This document shows positions 57,801 to 64,000 of a stretch of 64,000 nucleotides of DNA, piece after piece. The translations under genes were made by a program, and so were the position numbers. The number at the start of each line of letters is the position of its first letter. The first letter of the stretch is position 1. Source of the stretch: Candidula unifasciata (lineage: Eukaryota > Mollusca > Gastropoda > Stylommatophora > Geomitridae); assembly GCA_905116865.2 (NCBI GenBank), contig CAJHNH020008450.1:997798-1061797 (forward strand). The letters are read 5' to 3'. The notes below the pieces were generated by a model, which saw only the letters and a list, made by a program, of their open reading frames with translations, was not told where the DNA came from and did not search any database.

Positions 57801-60800
57801 CCACCCACATAAGCGTGATCCTCGAGAACGCCCACATGATCGTGAGTCTCAAGAACACCCACAGGATCATGATTCACGAGAACGCCCATACGAGCGTGCC
57901 TCTTGTGTTAGCATCATTCACCTACATGGATTTTAGGAGGATAAATTGAGGACTGAGTAGTCAGTCAGAGGCAGTCCGAGTCAAAGAGAGAAGAGAGAGC
58001 GAGAGCGAGCGAAAGAGTCAGAGATCAAGTCAGGGTCCATGATATCTCTCGAGTCTAACAGACAAGAATACCGTACGACTATCAGGCATTAAGGTCTGGG
58101 TAAGAGTTGAGGTTGCGGTACTGGTCGAAGGTATGGTCCCGCTGGCCAGGTTAAGTCCGGGGGATGGAATGCTCCAGTAGTACCTGTTCTGGGTGGCGAC
58201 GTGGTGAAACGTAGGAGGACCACTAGTGAAACAGAAGGGGGGGGGGGGGAAATGCCAACGAGCACTGTGTGCTAGAGGGGACCTATGGTAGAAGTCCTGT
58301 CGGTCATCGGAGCCCTTCGACAAGCTGACGACAGCTGTGTGTTTTCGGGGTACGGCAAGGGAAGTCCGTCTCCAGTCAGCTGTGCTGTCTGCTGAAATAA
58401 TATCAAGGTCCAATGAATGGGAGAATTCGTCCTGTTCAGCTGTACGGTGCGTTTAGAGTGTGGGGCGCTGTAGTCATTGGAGCCGTAGTGGTCAAGGAGA
58501 GGTCGCTACAAATTGAGAGAGAGAGAGCGAGCGAGTACAAATGAATTATGTGCGAATGTCAACTGTAATCAATAACTACATCTCTGCATTTGTGTCATGT
58601 ATTCTGTTTAATAAAATGTATGACAGTGTCATTGTCGTCGAGTTGTTTCTAAGAGAGGAAGCGGAAGAGTATCTGCTAGACACCTGGTAGTGTGCTGACT
58701 AGTGGTAACTCATTTAGCACACAACAGTCACAAAAAGTACACTTGTATGCTTTATAGTATCAGTTTTCAGGTGGCTGTCAGTCCTGGACAATTAATAACA
58801 AGCCAAACACCAATTCTTGTGGCCTCAGATATGTTTTACAGAAGAATACTTAGAATTCCTTGCACATTCAAAAAACAACAACCCAAACCCAGATGTTTTT
58901 AAAGAGTGAGGGCTCAAAGACAAGTTAAGAGGGAAGCTAGATCTGGATTGTACTGTGACAACTGAAAAGTTATCATAAGAAGGAAGCTGGATCTGGACTG
59001 TACTGTGACAACTGAAAAGACCTGTGGGGATGAGGAAGACAGATTCCCACCCAACAGTCTTTTGTAATTGGGGGAGATAGGTGGTCTCGAGGCACAGCGT
59101 CCATCTCGAGTGCTGGAGGTCCTGGGCCCAGGCCCCGGCGATGCTGGGATTATTTTACATGGACTTCTAGTAATTTTCCCCTTGTCTCTGGGTAGTAAGA
59201 TAGGACGCCTGTTTGTATAGTTGCGCACTCACAAAAATCCCTTGGCAGTAAAAAAAATTGGAAAGAGTGCATAACAGCGCTGCCCTGCAAAATTTGGAGA
59301 AGAAAAATCTACTCAAAAGTATTTCAGGATCCTTGCCGGTGCTACCGAGTTCGTGCATTGTGCATGAGATTCTTCAAACTTAGACTTGAGTTAGAAATAG
59401 TGAACGGAGCACTTATATGTTACCATCTTTGTGCTGTGATGTTGTTCCCATATTTTGTAATGGCATGTAGGGGGTTAGCCCATGCTGATGAAATCACAGG
59501 TTGTGGAGAGACATGATTCTTGCATGCCAGCCAACATGACACTTGACAATGACAACAAAATTAATCCCACCCGTTGTTAATTGCCTTTTATGACAATAAT
59601 ATTTGTTTCCAGTTTGGATACCATTTACAGTGTCACCATCTTCAACTCCCCGTGTGGGAACCGGATGCACATGCACCACATAAGTTCTCGAACAGGACTG
59701 CAGTCCAGAAGTGGCTAAACAATTAAAAATTTCCGACATTACATTTGATGAACGTGAAGAAAAGTAATTTCTCCCCCCCCCCCCCCACCACAACTATTAA
59801 CATTTTTTCCACAGACCTGACCCTGTTACTACTTTTTGCTTAACAGTAATTATAGCTTTAATATTTACTTTCTGCTTATACGACCATCTCTATTGCCTCT
59901 TCATGTCGCTGTTGACAAATAAGACATTCACAAGTGATCTCCATTGCTGTCGGTCTGGTGCTTTTCTGCCCATGGTATCCCATGTCAGTTTACATTCCTT
60001 AATTTCCCATTCTATTTTCCTTCTCCAGGTTTCCTTAGGTCGCGCTCGTCTCTTTTTCCCATCTGCTGTCCACCGGAGAGCTGTTTTGGCCAGAGTGTCA
60101 CAAGCTGCAAACATGTCCAAGCCATCTCCATTGTCTTACTTTGATAACATTTGCCAGTGATGCACATTCTGTTTCCTTCTCAGTTCTTCATTTGTGATCT
60201 TGTATGGCCAAAATATTTTTAGAATTCTTGCTGTAGATTCATTCTTGCAGTTCTTTACTTCTCTTCTTGTTTTTTTGTCCATCACGAGTGATGAAGGCCA
60301 CGTTTATCCAAAGTAATAGCTGGATGAAGGTGACTTGCATAAGGGCTTGGATTAAAGACCGTAATGATCTATCTGGGCCTCGGCACTCTTCACTTTCTCC
60401 CAAAGGGCCCTCACAACACCCAGCTTGTCATACATCAGTTCAACACAAAATGGTGCAGACAGGGTCAGTCTATTTGCGTGCTCATGTCCCAACACACCGG
60501 CATGGCCTGGAGAAATATCCAAAGGATGCTAACTACCCCGGACTAGAAAGATAGAATGGAAAAACTAGACTGAAAAAAAAAAACTAAAATTGGAAAAACC
60601 AGCACAGATAGAAAAGAACGTTTATCAGCGGATACTTTACAAGTATGTAATAAACTAAAGAACAGACAAGACAGCTGAGCTTGTCCACGCAGCTTTCTAG
60701 TCACAGTCTTGTTTATTTGGCACTTTTTATCAGCTCACTTTTATTTATATCAAGAGCTGGGACATTTAAATTTAACCCTTTCCTCCCCAGAATGCTAAAA

Positions 60801-61902
60801 AATGGGCCATGAATATGTTGGAATTCCTGAAAGGAAAAAATCATTAAGAAACAAACATTTTACACACGTCACTAAAAAAAGAAAGCATTAAATTACCCAA
60901 GTCTACAACAGTGTGTACTGGGTGATTTATGTCTTTACCCTATGACCTCAAATGGTCAGATTTCCGAACCAATACACAAATAAGGCAAGAATCCAGGCAA
61001 GAGTATGTGTCTAATTTTATACGAAAACGCCGCTGGAACTATGTCGGCCACGTCCTTAGAATGGATAAATCAAGACTTCCTTACCAAGCCCTCATTTGGA
61101 AACATCCAAGACCTACAACGGATTGCAACGGACCGCCGTGTATGGAGAGTCACGACCTCTGCCCTATGTGCCGCACTCGACACAAGAGGAAAGACTAACT
61201 AACTATGACCTCTATCACTGAAGCTTACAGGAAACTGACAAGGCTCTAAAATTCCCTTAAGATCATGAAAAAAAACCAGATACTATATTCATATCCTAGA
61301 ATAATGAAAACTGTGCAAACACATACTGTACCTACAAAATTTAGCTACAGTTTTCACTTTGAGGTTACTGCAACATATCTGCATTTACAGGACTGTGTCA
61401 CAACAGAAGTTCCATGCGTGGGTTCAAGGGCCTCATTTTGGAGACAAGAATTGACCCACTGCCCCCCCCCCCAAATAAACATTTCTTAAATGTCAACTAA
61501 CTGGGGGCTTCCTTTACAGTTGGAGTGTATCCGCCTGAAAGGCAGGGAACCAACAATCTGCATTATTGTCAGATCTGTAAAATGGTTGTGCATTCAACGG
61601 TCAGTTTCTGGAACGAGACGAAAATTTAAAAGTGGACGAACAACCATAACTTTTTGTCATTAGAGTTTACAGCCTGTGAACGCAAAAAGAAGACAAGTGA
61701 CTAGATTTAGTATTCTCGTTTGACAGGCTTAAACAAAAAGGGTAAAATAAAATCACTGACCATCCTCTCCGGCCCCATCCTCCGTGGGGCCACCATCTAT
61801 ATTTACTGGCTTCTTCTTTTTCTTCTTTTTGTTGAAGTCTAGATCAAAACTGAATTCGCTGTCTGCAGGCTCTTTCTGACTGGTTTCCACTTCTGTAGTT
61901 TC
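45663..61902 (-). CDS. EIF2S2: Translation initiation factor eIF2 subunit beta, C-terminal 229 residues (6 exons)
   Basis: Exons on minus: 61902-61761, 57282-57203, 55457-55309, 52838-52782, 49136-49051 and 45838-45663. All join in phase (690 coding bases including stop). eIF2 beta is part of the heterotrimer that brings initiator Met-tRNA to the ribosome, and its N-terminal lysine blocks bind eIF5 and eIF2B. Visible features: a seven-lysine block in the first exon, '[13 protein letters not shown]', '[20 protein letters not shown]' , '[20 protein letters not shown]', '[20 protein letters not shown]' and the C-terminal zinc finger CHTC-17 residues-CETC. The family is about 330 residues long, so roughly 100 N-terminal residues (further lysine blocks) lie in exons beyond the window or not seen. 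No break was found. Confidence 0.97.
45839..46048. other. Start of EIF2S2 last intron (acceptor side)
   Basis: AT-rich. No feature beyond the pyrimidine tract of the acceptor. Confidence 0.5.
46049..46298 (-). repeat. Dispersed repeat family A, copy 7
   Basis: 'TTGTTCCAGAACCTG', 'TGCAGATTATTGGTTTCTTA', 'AGACTCCTACGACATGCTTG' and 'CCCACAATGGGG' mark a long copy with a divergent tail. Confidence 0.82.
46380..46640 (+). pseudogene. Possible LINE C-terminal scrap
   Basis: Broken frames give 'CLRQPVGKI' and '[11 protein letters not shown]', comparable in place to the 'CLRR..' and 'I..NQLxWFGH' boxes. Weak. Confidence 0.35.
46920..47290 (-). pseudogene. Mariner-type transposase, 3' half, heavily degraded
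   Basis: Across frames the minus strand shows '[13 protein letters not shown]', '[11 protein letters not shown]', 'PWRETFH' and '[13 protein letters not shown]'. These match the order HDNARPH, LEHPxYSPDL and FxxxxE near the C end of mariner/Tc1-type transposases. Several stops and frame changes make it inactive. Terminal repeats were not located. Confidence 0.72.
47291..48260. other. No gene seen
   Basis: Includes a C17 run at about 47445-47461. Open frames are short and without domains. Confidence 0.45.
48270..48715 (+). pseudogene. I-type LINE RNase H tail fragment
   Basis: Encodes '[16 protein letters not shown]', '[20 protein letters not shown]', '[19 protein letters not shown]' over two frames, the post-RNase H tail with its CPxC pair. 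Confidence 0.6.
48815..49040 (+). repeat. About 49-bp AT-rich tandem repeat beside an EIF2S2 donor
   Basis: 'AAACAAACATCTGAACAACT' plus 'AAATAAATCAGACATCTG' repeated about 4-5 times with decay. It ends about 10 bp from the exon boundary at 49051. Confidence 0.85.
49051..49136 (-). CDS. EIF2S2: EIF2S2 exon
   Basis: 86 bp between acceptor 'TTTTTACCCCCAG' and donor 'GTAAGT'. Encodes '[20 protein letters not shown]' and 'ENVLRRYI'. Confidence 0.97.
49540..49690 (-). repeat. tRNA-derived SINE, unassigned family
   Basis: The minus-strand head 'TCTGTGGCCAAGGGGTCAAG' and 'GGTCATGGGTTCG' (B-box-like) is followed by an oligo-T/A stretch at 49572-49562. Confidence 0.6.
50050..50245 (+). repeat. Dispersed repeat family F, copy 3
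   Basis: 'GGCTCGCCACCAGGCAGCC', 'GACTCTTGCAGCATTGATG' and 'CAGCCCGCCAATGGGCAACC' follow the order of 3832-4100, with more divergence. Confidence 0.6.
50443..50815 (+). repeat. 26-bp minisatellite, about 14 units
   Basis: The unit contains 'CCCTGATAAATCTGTGTGCC' and 'CACCCT'. The core units are identical. Because 26 is not a multiple of three and the unit has no stop on minus in any frame, all three minus frames are open across the array. Confidence 0.97.
51028..51192 (-). repeat. Dispersed repeat family A, copy 8
   Basis: 'AGCGTTCACCAGCTGTAAAC', 'GGTTGTTCGTCCACTTCTAG' and 'CAGACTGTTGGTTCCTGGAC' identify it. The 5' third is missing. Confidence 0.8.
51527..51830 (-). pseudogene. LINE ORF2 C-terminal fragment
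   Basis: The minus strand: '[13 protein letters not shown]', 'MDMFAKCPV', '[20 protein letters not shown]' and '[14 protein letters not shown]'. Same subfamily as 59890-60245. Confidence 0.78.
51831..52781. other. AT-rich intron with decayed tandem repetition
   Basis: 'AATTCTTTAATGAA' and 'ATTCTTAAATGAAATA'-like phrases recur about every 40-45 bp at 52065-52265. No gene is seen. Confidence 0.5.
52782..52838 (-). CDS. EIF2S2: EIF2S2 exon
   Basis: 57 bp. The acceptor is 'GATCCACAG' with almost no pyrimidine tract, and the donor is 'GTAGGT'. Encodes '[18 protein letters not shown]', nearly invariant in the family, which fixes both boundaries. Confidence 0.95.
52850..52993 (+). repeat. About 30-bp AT-rich tandem repeat at an EIF2S2 acceptor
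   Basis: Four units with 'TGTTAACATTTCACTTACAA' and 'ATATAACAATAAA'. On minus each carries TTAAC, similar to a branch-point core. The array begins 11 bp upstream of the exon's acceptor boundary. Confidence 0.85.
52994..53258 (+). repeat. SINE family B inserted in the AT-rich array
   Basis: The head is 'GTTGTGGTGTAGCGGCTAGA', B-box-like 'GGGTTCTGGTCCCG' and the end is 'GGAAAAAGGTCTTTTAACC'. Units of the same AT-rich array lie on both sides. Confidence 0.85.
53259..53360 (+). repeat. AT-rich tandem repeat, far side of the SINE
   Basis: Three units with 'GTTAACATTTCACTGACAAA'. Confidence 0.8.
53555..53740 (-). pseudogene. LINE RNase H tail scrap
   Basis: The minus strand reads '[20 protein letters not shown]'-like residues (the TGTL..LLRTE..WECP pattern) ending in CCxVS. 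Very short. Confidence 0.4.
53789..53926 (+). mobile_element. SPIN-like hAT MITE, one end preserved
   Basis: Begins 'CAGTGGTTCTCAACCTTCCT', continues 'AATGCCGCGACCCTTTAATA', 'GTTCCTCATGTGG', 'ATTATTTTCGTTGCTACTTC', 'TTTTTCGATGGTCTTAGGCG' and 'ACCTCTGTGAAAGGG'. These are the diagnostic segments of the SPIN hAT family in reverse of the usual listing. The interior is deleted and the other terminal repeat (about 45 bp) is missing. SPIN is known for horizontal transfer among tetrapods, a triatomine bug and a pond snail. Confidence 0.88.
54108..54485 (+). repeat. 40-bp minisatellite, about 9 units
   Basis: The unit holds 'GATTTTGCTATGAGAGACAT' and 'GTCACGTTTAAGAGCTCCAA'. Two alternating unit types (GACATCTCATGTTTATGAGC and GACATGTCACGTTTAAGAGC) give a higher-order period near 54300-54470. 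Confidence 0.95.
54770..54960 (-). pseudogene. LINE ORF2 C-terminal fragment
   Basis: '[20 protein letters not shown]', '[16 protein letters not shown]' and 'RTRGRPHRN'. Same subfamily as 14650-14900. Confidence 0.75.
54961..55308. other. Intron, AT-rich, no gene
   Basis: 'ACAATTCAATATTTAC' phrases recur at 54635, 55200 and 55270, a small repeat. Confidence 0.45.
55309..55457 (-). CDS. EIF2S2: EIF2S2 exon
   Basis: 149 bp. Acceptor '..ATTTTTCAG', donor 'GTAAGT'. Encodes '[20 protein letters not shown]', '[20 protein letters not shown]' and '[10 protein letters not shown]'. Confidence 0.97.
55458..55796. other. Intron, no feature seen
   Basis: Two related phrases ('ATATAATATTTTATCAATAT' and 'ATATAAAATTGTATCAGTAC') suggest a local duplication of about 105 bp at 55500-55640. 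Confidence 0.45.
55797..56012 (-). mobile_element. MITE family D, copy lacking one end
   Basis: Reverse orientation: 'GTCTAATATTTCAAGG', 'GGCTGCACTCTC', 'TTACCACCCTCTAAAATGTT' and the end 'GAGGTAGGATATTAATAATG' plus AACC. The opposite terminal repeat is missing. Confidence 0.8.
56030..56309 (+). repeat. Dispersed repeat family A, copy 9
   Basis: All blocks from 'CCACTGCCTACCC' to 'GTTTACAGCTGGTGAACTCG' plus GAAGAAG are present. One of the most complete copies. Confidence 0.88.
56310..56430 (-). repeat. SINE family B, internal fragment
   Basis: 'GTCAATCAGTACTCGGCAAG' and 'CAAACTGGGAGCCAAGG' fit the minus copies at 17590-17700. It abuts the family A tail. Confidence 0.55.
56608..57103 (+). 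repeat. Perfect 55-bp satellite-like array, 9 units
   Basis: 'CGCATCCCAACAGG' recurs at 56610 and every 55 bp to 57050 with no visible difference between units. Each unit also holds 'TTCGGCAAACTCTTAAGTAG'. The sequence after the array ('CGCTTGTTAGAGGGCAGTG') resembles the 5' part of family A in reverse. Confidence 0.97.
57203..57282 (-). CDS. EIF2S2: EIF2S2 exon
   Basis: 80 bp. Acceptor '..TGTCTTCTCCAG', donor 'GTAATC'. Encodes '[20 protein letters not shown]' and 'DYTYDE'. 100 bp from the 55-bp array. Confidence 0.95.
57283..57620. other. Intron, no feature seen
   Basis: Nothing recognised. Confidence 0.4.
57621..58700. other. Possible solo LTR or unknown repeat
   Basis: A self-contained block with 'GGAGGATAAATTGAGGACTG' (TATA-like), GA-rich sequence, three 'GAACGCCCA' phrases (57825-57895) and 'TTTAATAAAATGTATGACAG' (58608). 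This is the order TATA then poly(A) signal as in an LTR. No second LTR, primer site or terminal duplication was identified. Confidence 0.3.
58905..59025 (+). repeat. 57-bp direct duplication
   Basis: 'GGAAGCTAGATCTGGATTGT' and 'ACTGTGACAACTGAAAAG' occur twice in tandem. Confidence 0.85.
59070..59465 (+). repeat. tRNA-derived SINE family G, full-length
   Basis: The head 'GGTGGTCTCGAGGCACAGCG' and 'GGGCCCAGGCCCCGGCG' is followed by 'ACATGGACTTCTAGTAATTT', 'GCGCACTCACAAAAATCCCT', 'TTTCAGGATCCTTGCCGG' and 'AGATTCTTCAAACTTAGACT'. Matches 9858-10205 in reverse. Confidence 0.75.
59649..59768 (+). repeat. Dispersed repeat family A, copy 10 (short)
   Basis: 'AAGTTCTCGAACAGGACT', 'CCAGAAGTGGCTAAACAA' and 'GATGAACGTGAAGAAAAG'. 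The middle is deleted. Confidence 0.7.
59890..60245 (-). pseudogene. LINE ORF2 C-terminal fragment
   Basis: The minus strand: '[18 protein letters not shown]', '[20 protein letters not shown]', '[20 protein letters not shown]' and '[10 protein letters not shown]', the full tail after the RT in the right order. Confidence 0.85.
60246..60930. other. Intron, no gene seen
   Basis: Short open frames lack domains. AT-rich from 60560. Confidence 0.45.
60935..61180 (+). pseudogene. LINE ORF2 C-terminal scrap
   Basis: '[20 protein letters not shown]' with '[12 protein letters not shown]' is the GHxLRM box and following ALxW motif. Truncated. Confidence 0.68.
61400..61697 (+). repeat. Dispersed repeat family A, copy 11
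   Basis: 'TTGACCCACTGCC' plus a C10 run, 'GGGAACCAACAATCTGCAT', 'GTCAGATCTGTAAAATGG' and 'GAGTTTACAGCCTGTGAACG' then (A)AAGAAG. Confidence 0.85.
61761..61902 (-). CDS. EIF2S2: EIF2S2 exon with lysine block
   Basis: 142 bp, phase 0 in and 1 out. Acceptor '..TGCTTATAG', donor 'GTCAGT'. Encodes '[20 protein letters not shown]', then [13 protein letters not shown] and an acidic 'EDGAGED'. The lysine run is the family's eIF5/eIF2B epsilon-binding type of block. Upstream exons were not found in 61903-64000. Confidence 0.93.
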
Positions 61903-62089
61903 CTATAAGCAAAAGGCAAAGGCGAATGAGTTACAGTTGCTAAAGTTTCACTTCTCTCTCACTCCCATACATACCTTCTGGCATATTTCCTCTCACCCTA
62001 AATCACTCACACACACAGTCGTATACATATTTGTTAGCACTTCTATGACAAAAAAGCACCGTACAAGGTTGAGTTAAAGTCGAGAGAAT

Positions 62090-62320
62090 AGACTTCATTT
62101 GCACAAGGTTTTATCCCACAGAACAGCAATCCACCTGCTGAGAACACTACACAGAGCACAAACTCCATAGCTCCTGCGAAGATCCTGGTCCAGAGATCTC
62201 CCGGGATCTCTGTAAATATTGCACTCATGAAATTAGGGTTGCAGCCGTGGAACAAACCCATGACTCTGAGTGCAAGGCCTGTCAGTGAGCACCTTATAAA
62301 CACAGGAAACCTGAGTACAG
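62090..62320 (-). repeat. tRNA-derived SINE related to family G
   Basis: Minus: 'GACAGGCCTTGCACTCAGAG', 'CATGGGTTTGTTCCACGGC' (B-box-like), then 'CAGGATCTTCGCAGGAGC' and 'GAGTTTGTGCTCTG'. Confidence 0.55.
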
Positions 62321-62409
62321 CCATTCTTACAGCATGCTAACCTGCATCTCCATGACAAACAGCATCTGCCAGGATGCAGAATAGCCACACTTGGAGGTGC
62401 CAGAGGAAA

Positions 62410-62600
62410 GATAGACAAGAACGATGATATCAGGGGGCCTAGAGCCAATAATGAACTTTATATAGGTAGAAAACAAATCAAAATAGTTTGGCTGTGTAAG
62501 AAGATTGGCATCAGATAGGGCACTACAGAGAGCAATACTGTACAGATACAATGGTAACAGATCGACCACGCAGAAGATAGACAGAAATAGAGACACTGAG
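62410..62600 (+). pseudogene. LINE ORF2 C-terminal scrap
   Basis: Broken frames give 'EPIMNFI' and 'QIK..FG..RRLASDRALQRA', the subfamily of 14650-14900. Confidence 0.6.
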
Positions 62601-62627
62601 AAGTACTTTATATGAAGTGGAATAGAA

Positions 62628-63195
62628 GAGCGGTTCCAGAGATTTTCCTGCCCTGACACAGCGACGCATTTCAGGTATACAGAAAAGAAGGGCCCATTAC
62701 AGAGATCTCTTCCTGTCCTGGTGCAGCGAGGCATTCCAGATGCAGACAAAAAAGGACCCGTTCCAGAGATTTCTTCCTGCCCTGACGCGGCAAGGCATTC
62801 TAGGTGTAGAGAAAAGGGCCCGTTCCAGAGATTTCTTTTTGCCCTGACGCGGCAAGGCATTCTAGGTGTAGAGAAAAGGGCCCGTTCCAGAGATTTCCTG
62901 CCCTGACGCCGCGAGGCATTCCAAGAATAGATAAACAAAGGACCCGTTCAAGAGATTTCCTGCCCTGACGCCGCGAGGCATTCCAAGAATAGATACATAA
63001 AGGACCCGTTCAAGAGATTTCCTGCCCAGACGCCACAAGGCATTCCAAGAGTAGATACAAGAAGGACCCGTTTCAGAGATTTCCTGCCTTGACACCACAA
63101 GGCATTCCAGGAGTAGAGAACAGAAGAACCTATTCCACAGATCTCTTCCTGCCCTGACGCCGCTAAAGTATTCCAGGAGTATAGAAAAGAAGGTG
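62628..63195 (+). repeat. About 61-bp minisatellite, 9 units
   Basis: The unit holds 'CCCGTTCCAGAGATTTCCTG' and 'CCCTGACGCCGCGAGGCATT'. Period about 60-63 bp with moderate divergence. The minus ORFs across it are an effect of the repeat. Confidence 0.93.
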
Positions 63196-63218
63196 GTGCC
63201 AAGGCCCATAATGATTAA

Positions 63219-63906
63219 CCCTACCAGACCTGAGCCCCTGAACCTAGCTGCCCCCATACCTGAGCTCCTGTCCATTAATGCGAAAAAACCAACATGAAGT
63301 GGCTAGAATAAGATGAAACTTGGGAGACATTGTAGAAAATAGGTTTATCTTTTATCTAGCGCCAATATTCCACCTTTATGTGCCAATCCACTCAGGAGGA
63401 TCAGCCTTGTTTCACAAAGTGAACACCAGATGTTGCTGTTTGAGGGACACGCCCCCCTTCTCCTACTATTGATCTTTCTCTAGATTTATTATTTTCAATA
63501 TTCTCATTTTTCGAGCTCTCACTGAATGTGTCACTTTAACTGTGAAAGTATTCTTCATGAAATTATGACTCCGCAGAGTCTGAATAAACCAAAGTATCGA
63601 TCACCTGTTGGACTGTAAAAAGCTTAGACCTACTTTACTTCCCCGTCGAAGTGCTTGGTTCATCAGCTGCTCGTTTCATTGTGAATTTTCAGAATTTTTT
63701 CACGCAAAACAACATAAATTTAATCCAAACACATGTGGGTGGACATCTGGGAAGACTATCCACGAGATACGATTACGATTGGCTAGTTATTTTGAGTTTG
63801 CGGCGCATCTTTTTAACATACTACGAAAATTGTCGAAAATTAGGGACAGCGGTATAGTGTCAGGTTAAGAAATTCCTGAAAAAATTGGGTCAGCGGTCTG
63901 GTAGGG
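63219..63906. mobile_element. piggyBac-like nonautonomous element, TTAA-flanked
   Basis: Begins 'CCCTACCAGACC' and ends 'GGTCTGGTAGGG' (12-bp perfect TIRs), with TTAA directly outside at 63215-63218 and 63907-63910. TTAA target sites and CCC-starting ends are the mark of piggyBac-type elements. The inside has no transposase, and an 86-codon frame (63608-63868) has no known domain. Confidence 0.85.
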
Positions 63907-63910
63907 TTAA

Positions 63911-64000
63911 TACCTAACTAAATCTCTCTACAGTCTTCTCTGAGAAAGGTCTGAAGCTGGGAGTCATGGCCAACTGTAGAACTGACATTTCCTTTAGAGT
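63911..64000. other. Window end, no feature
   Basis: Presumably EIF2S2 intron. No exon is visible. Confidence 0.4.

Noticed and set aside
62327..63275. Minus ORFs with repeated 'SLERALFSTP'-type residues
   Set aside because: Translations of the 61-bp array.

Overview
This is a spliced animal nuclear window, most likely from a mollusc and probably a gastropod. It holds the 3' ends of two conserved housekeeping genes that point at each other, in a sea of young repeats. DDX1 (DEAD-box RNA helicase) is on the + strand. Its last four exons lie at 5675-5717, 15780-15878, 35604-35724 and 39383-39510, and the gene starts left of the window. EIF2S2 (eIF2 beta) is on the - strand. Its last six exons lie at 61902-61761, 57282-57203, 55457-55309, 52838-52782, 49136-49051 and 45838-45663, and its 5' end lies right of the window. 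All exon joins keep phase and have GT..AG boundaries, so both genes look intact here. The molluscan guess rests on the style of the repeats, on the many I-type LINE RNase H fragments and on a SPIN-like hAT element, a family reported from a pond snail. No species is claimed.

Layout: 1-5674 is DDX1 intron with SINEs, dispersed repeats and two minisatellites. 5718-15779 is a 10 kb intron with a 2.2 kb, 33-bp minisatellite and LINE fragments. 15879-35603 is a 19.7 kb intron with nested SINE/MITE copies, a degraded RTE-like LINE, a nearly intact R2-like (restriction-like-endonuclease) retrotransposon lodged in a 45-bp tandem array, a run of 77 G, and a 3.2 kb tandem duplication. 35725-39382 has a 355-bp tetranucleotide tract and a SINE nested in a MITE. 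Just past the DDX1 poly(A) site an A-tract/G-tract array begins, and the unit 'end of DDX1 coding exon + 3'UTR + array' is present twice. 41.1-44.1 kb separates the genes with a 26-bp array and a 5'-truncated LINE. 44.3-64 kb is EIF2S2 with its introns, which hold mariner, SPIN, LINE and SINE remnants and six tandem arrays. A piggyBac-like TTAA element of 688 bp closes the window.

The two genes have no operon-like link. DDX1 is an RNA helicase involved in RNA processing and tRNA ligation, and EIF2S2 is a subunit of the initiator-tRNA carrier eIF2. Everything else with coding potential is retroelement or transposon debris, or an open frame that a tandem repeat creates by itself. The strongest candidate for something undescribed is the R2-like element at 22.0-25.9 kb inside a hairpin-forming minisatellite. 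No rRNA gene, functional tRNA gene, CRISPR array or virus was recognised.
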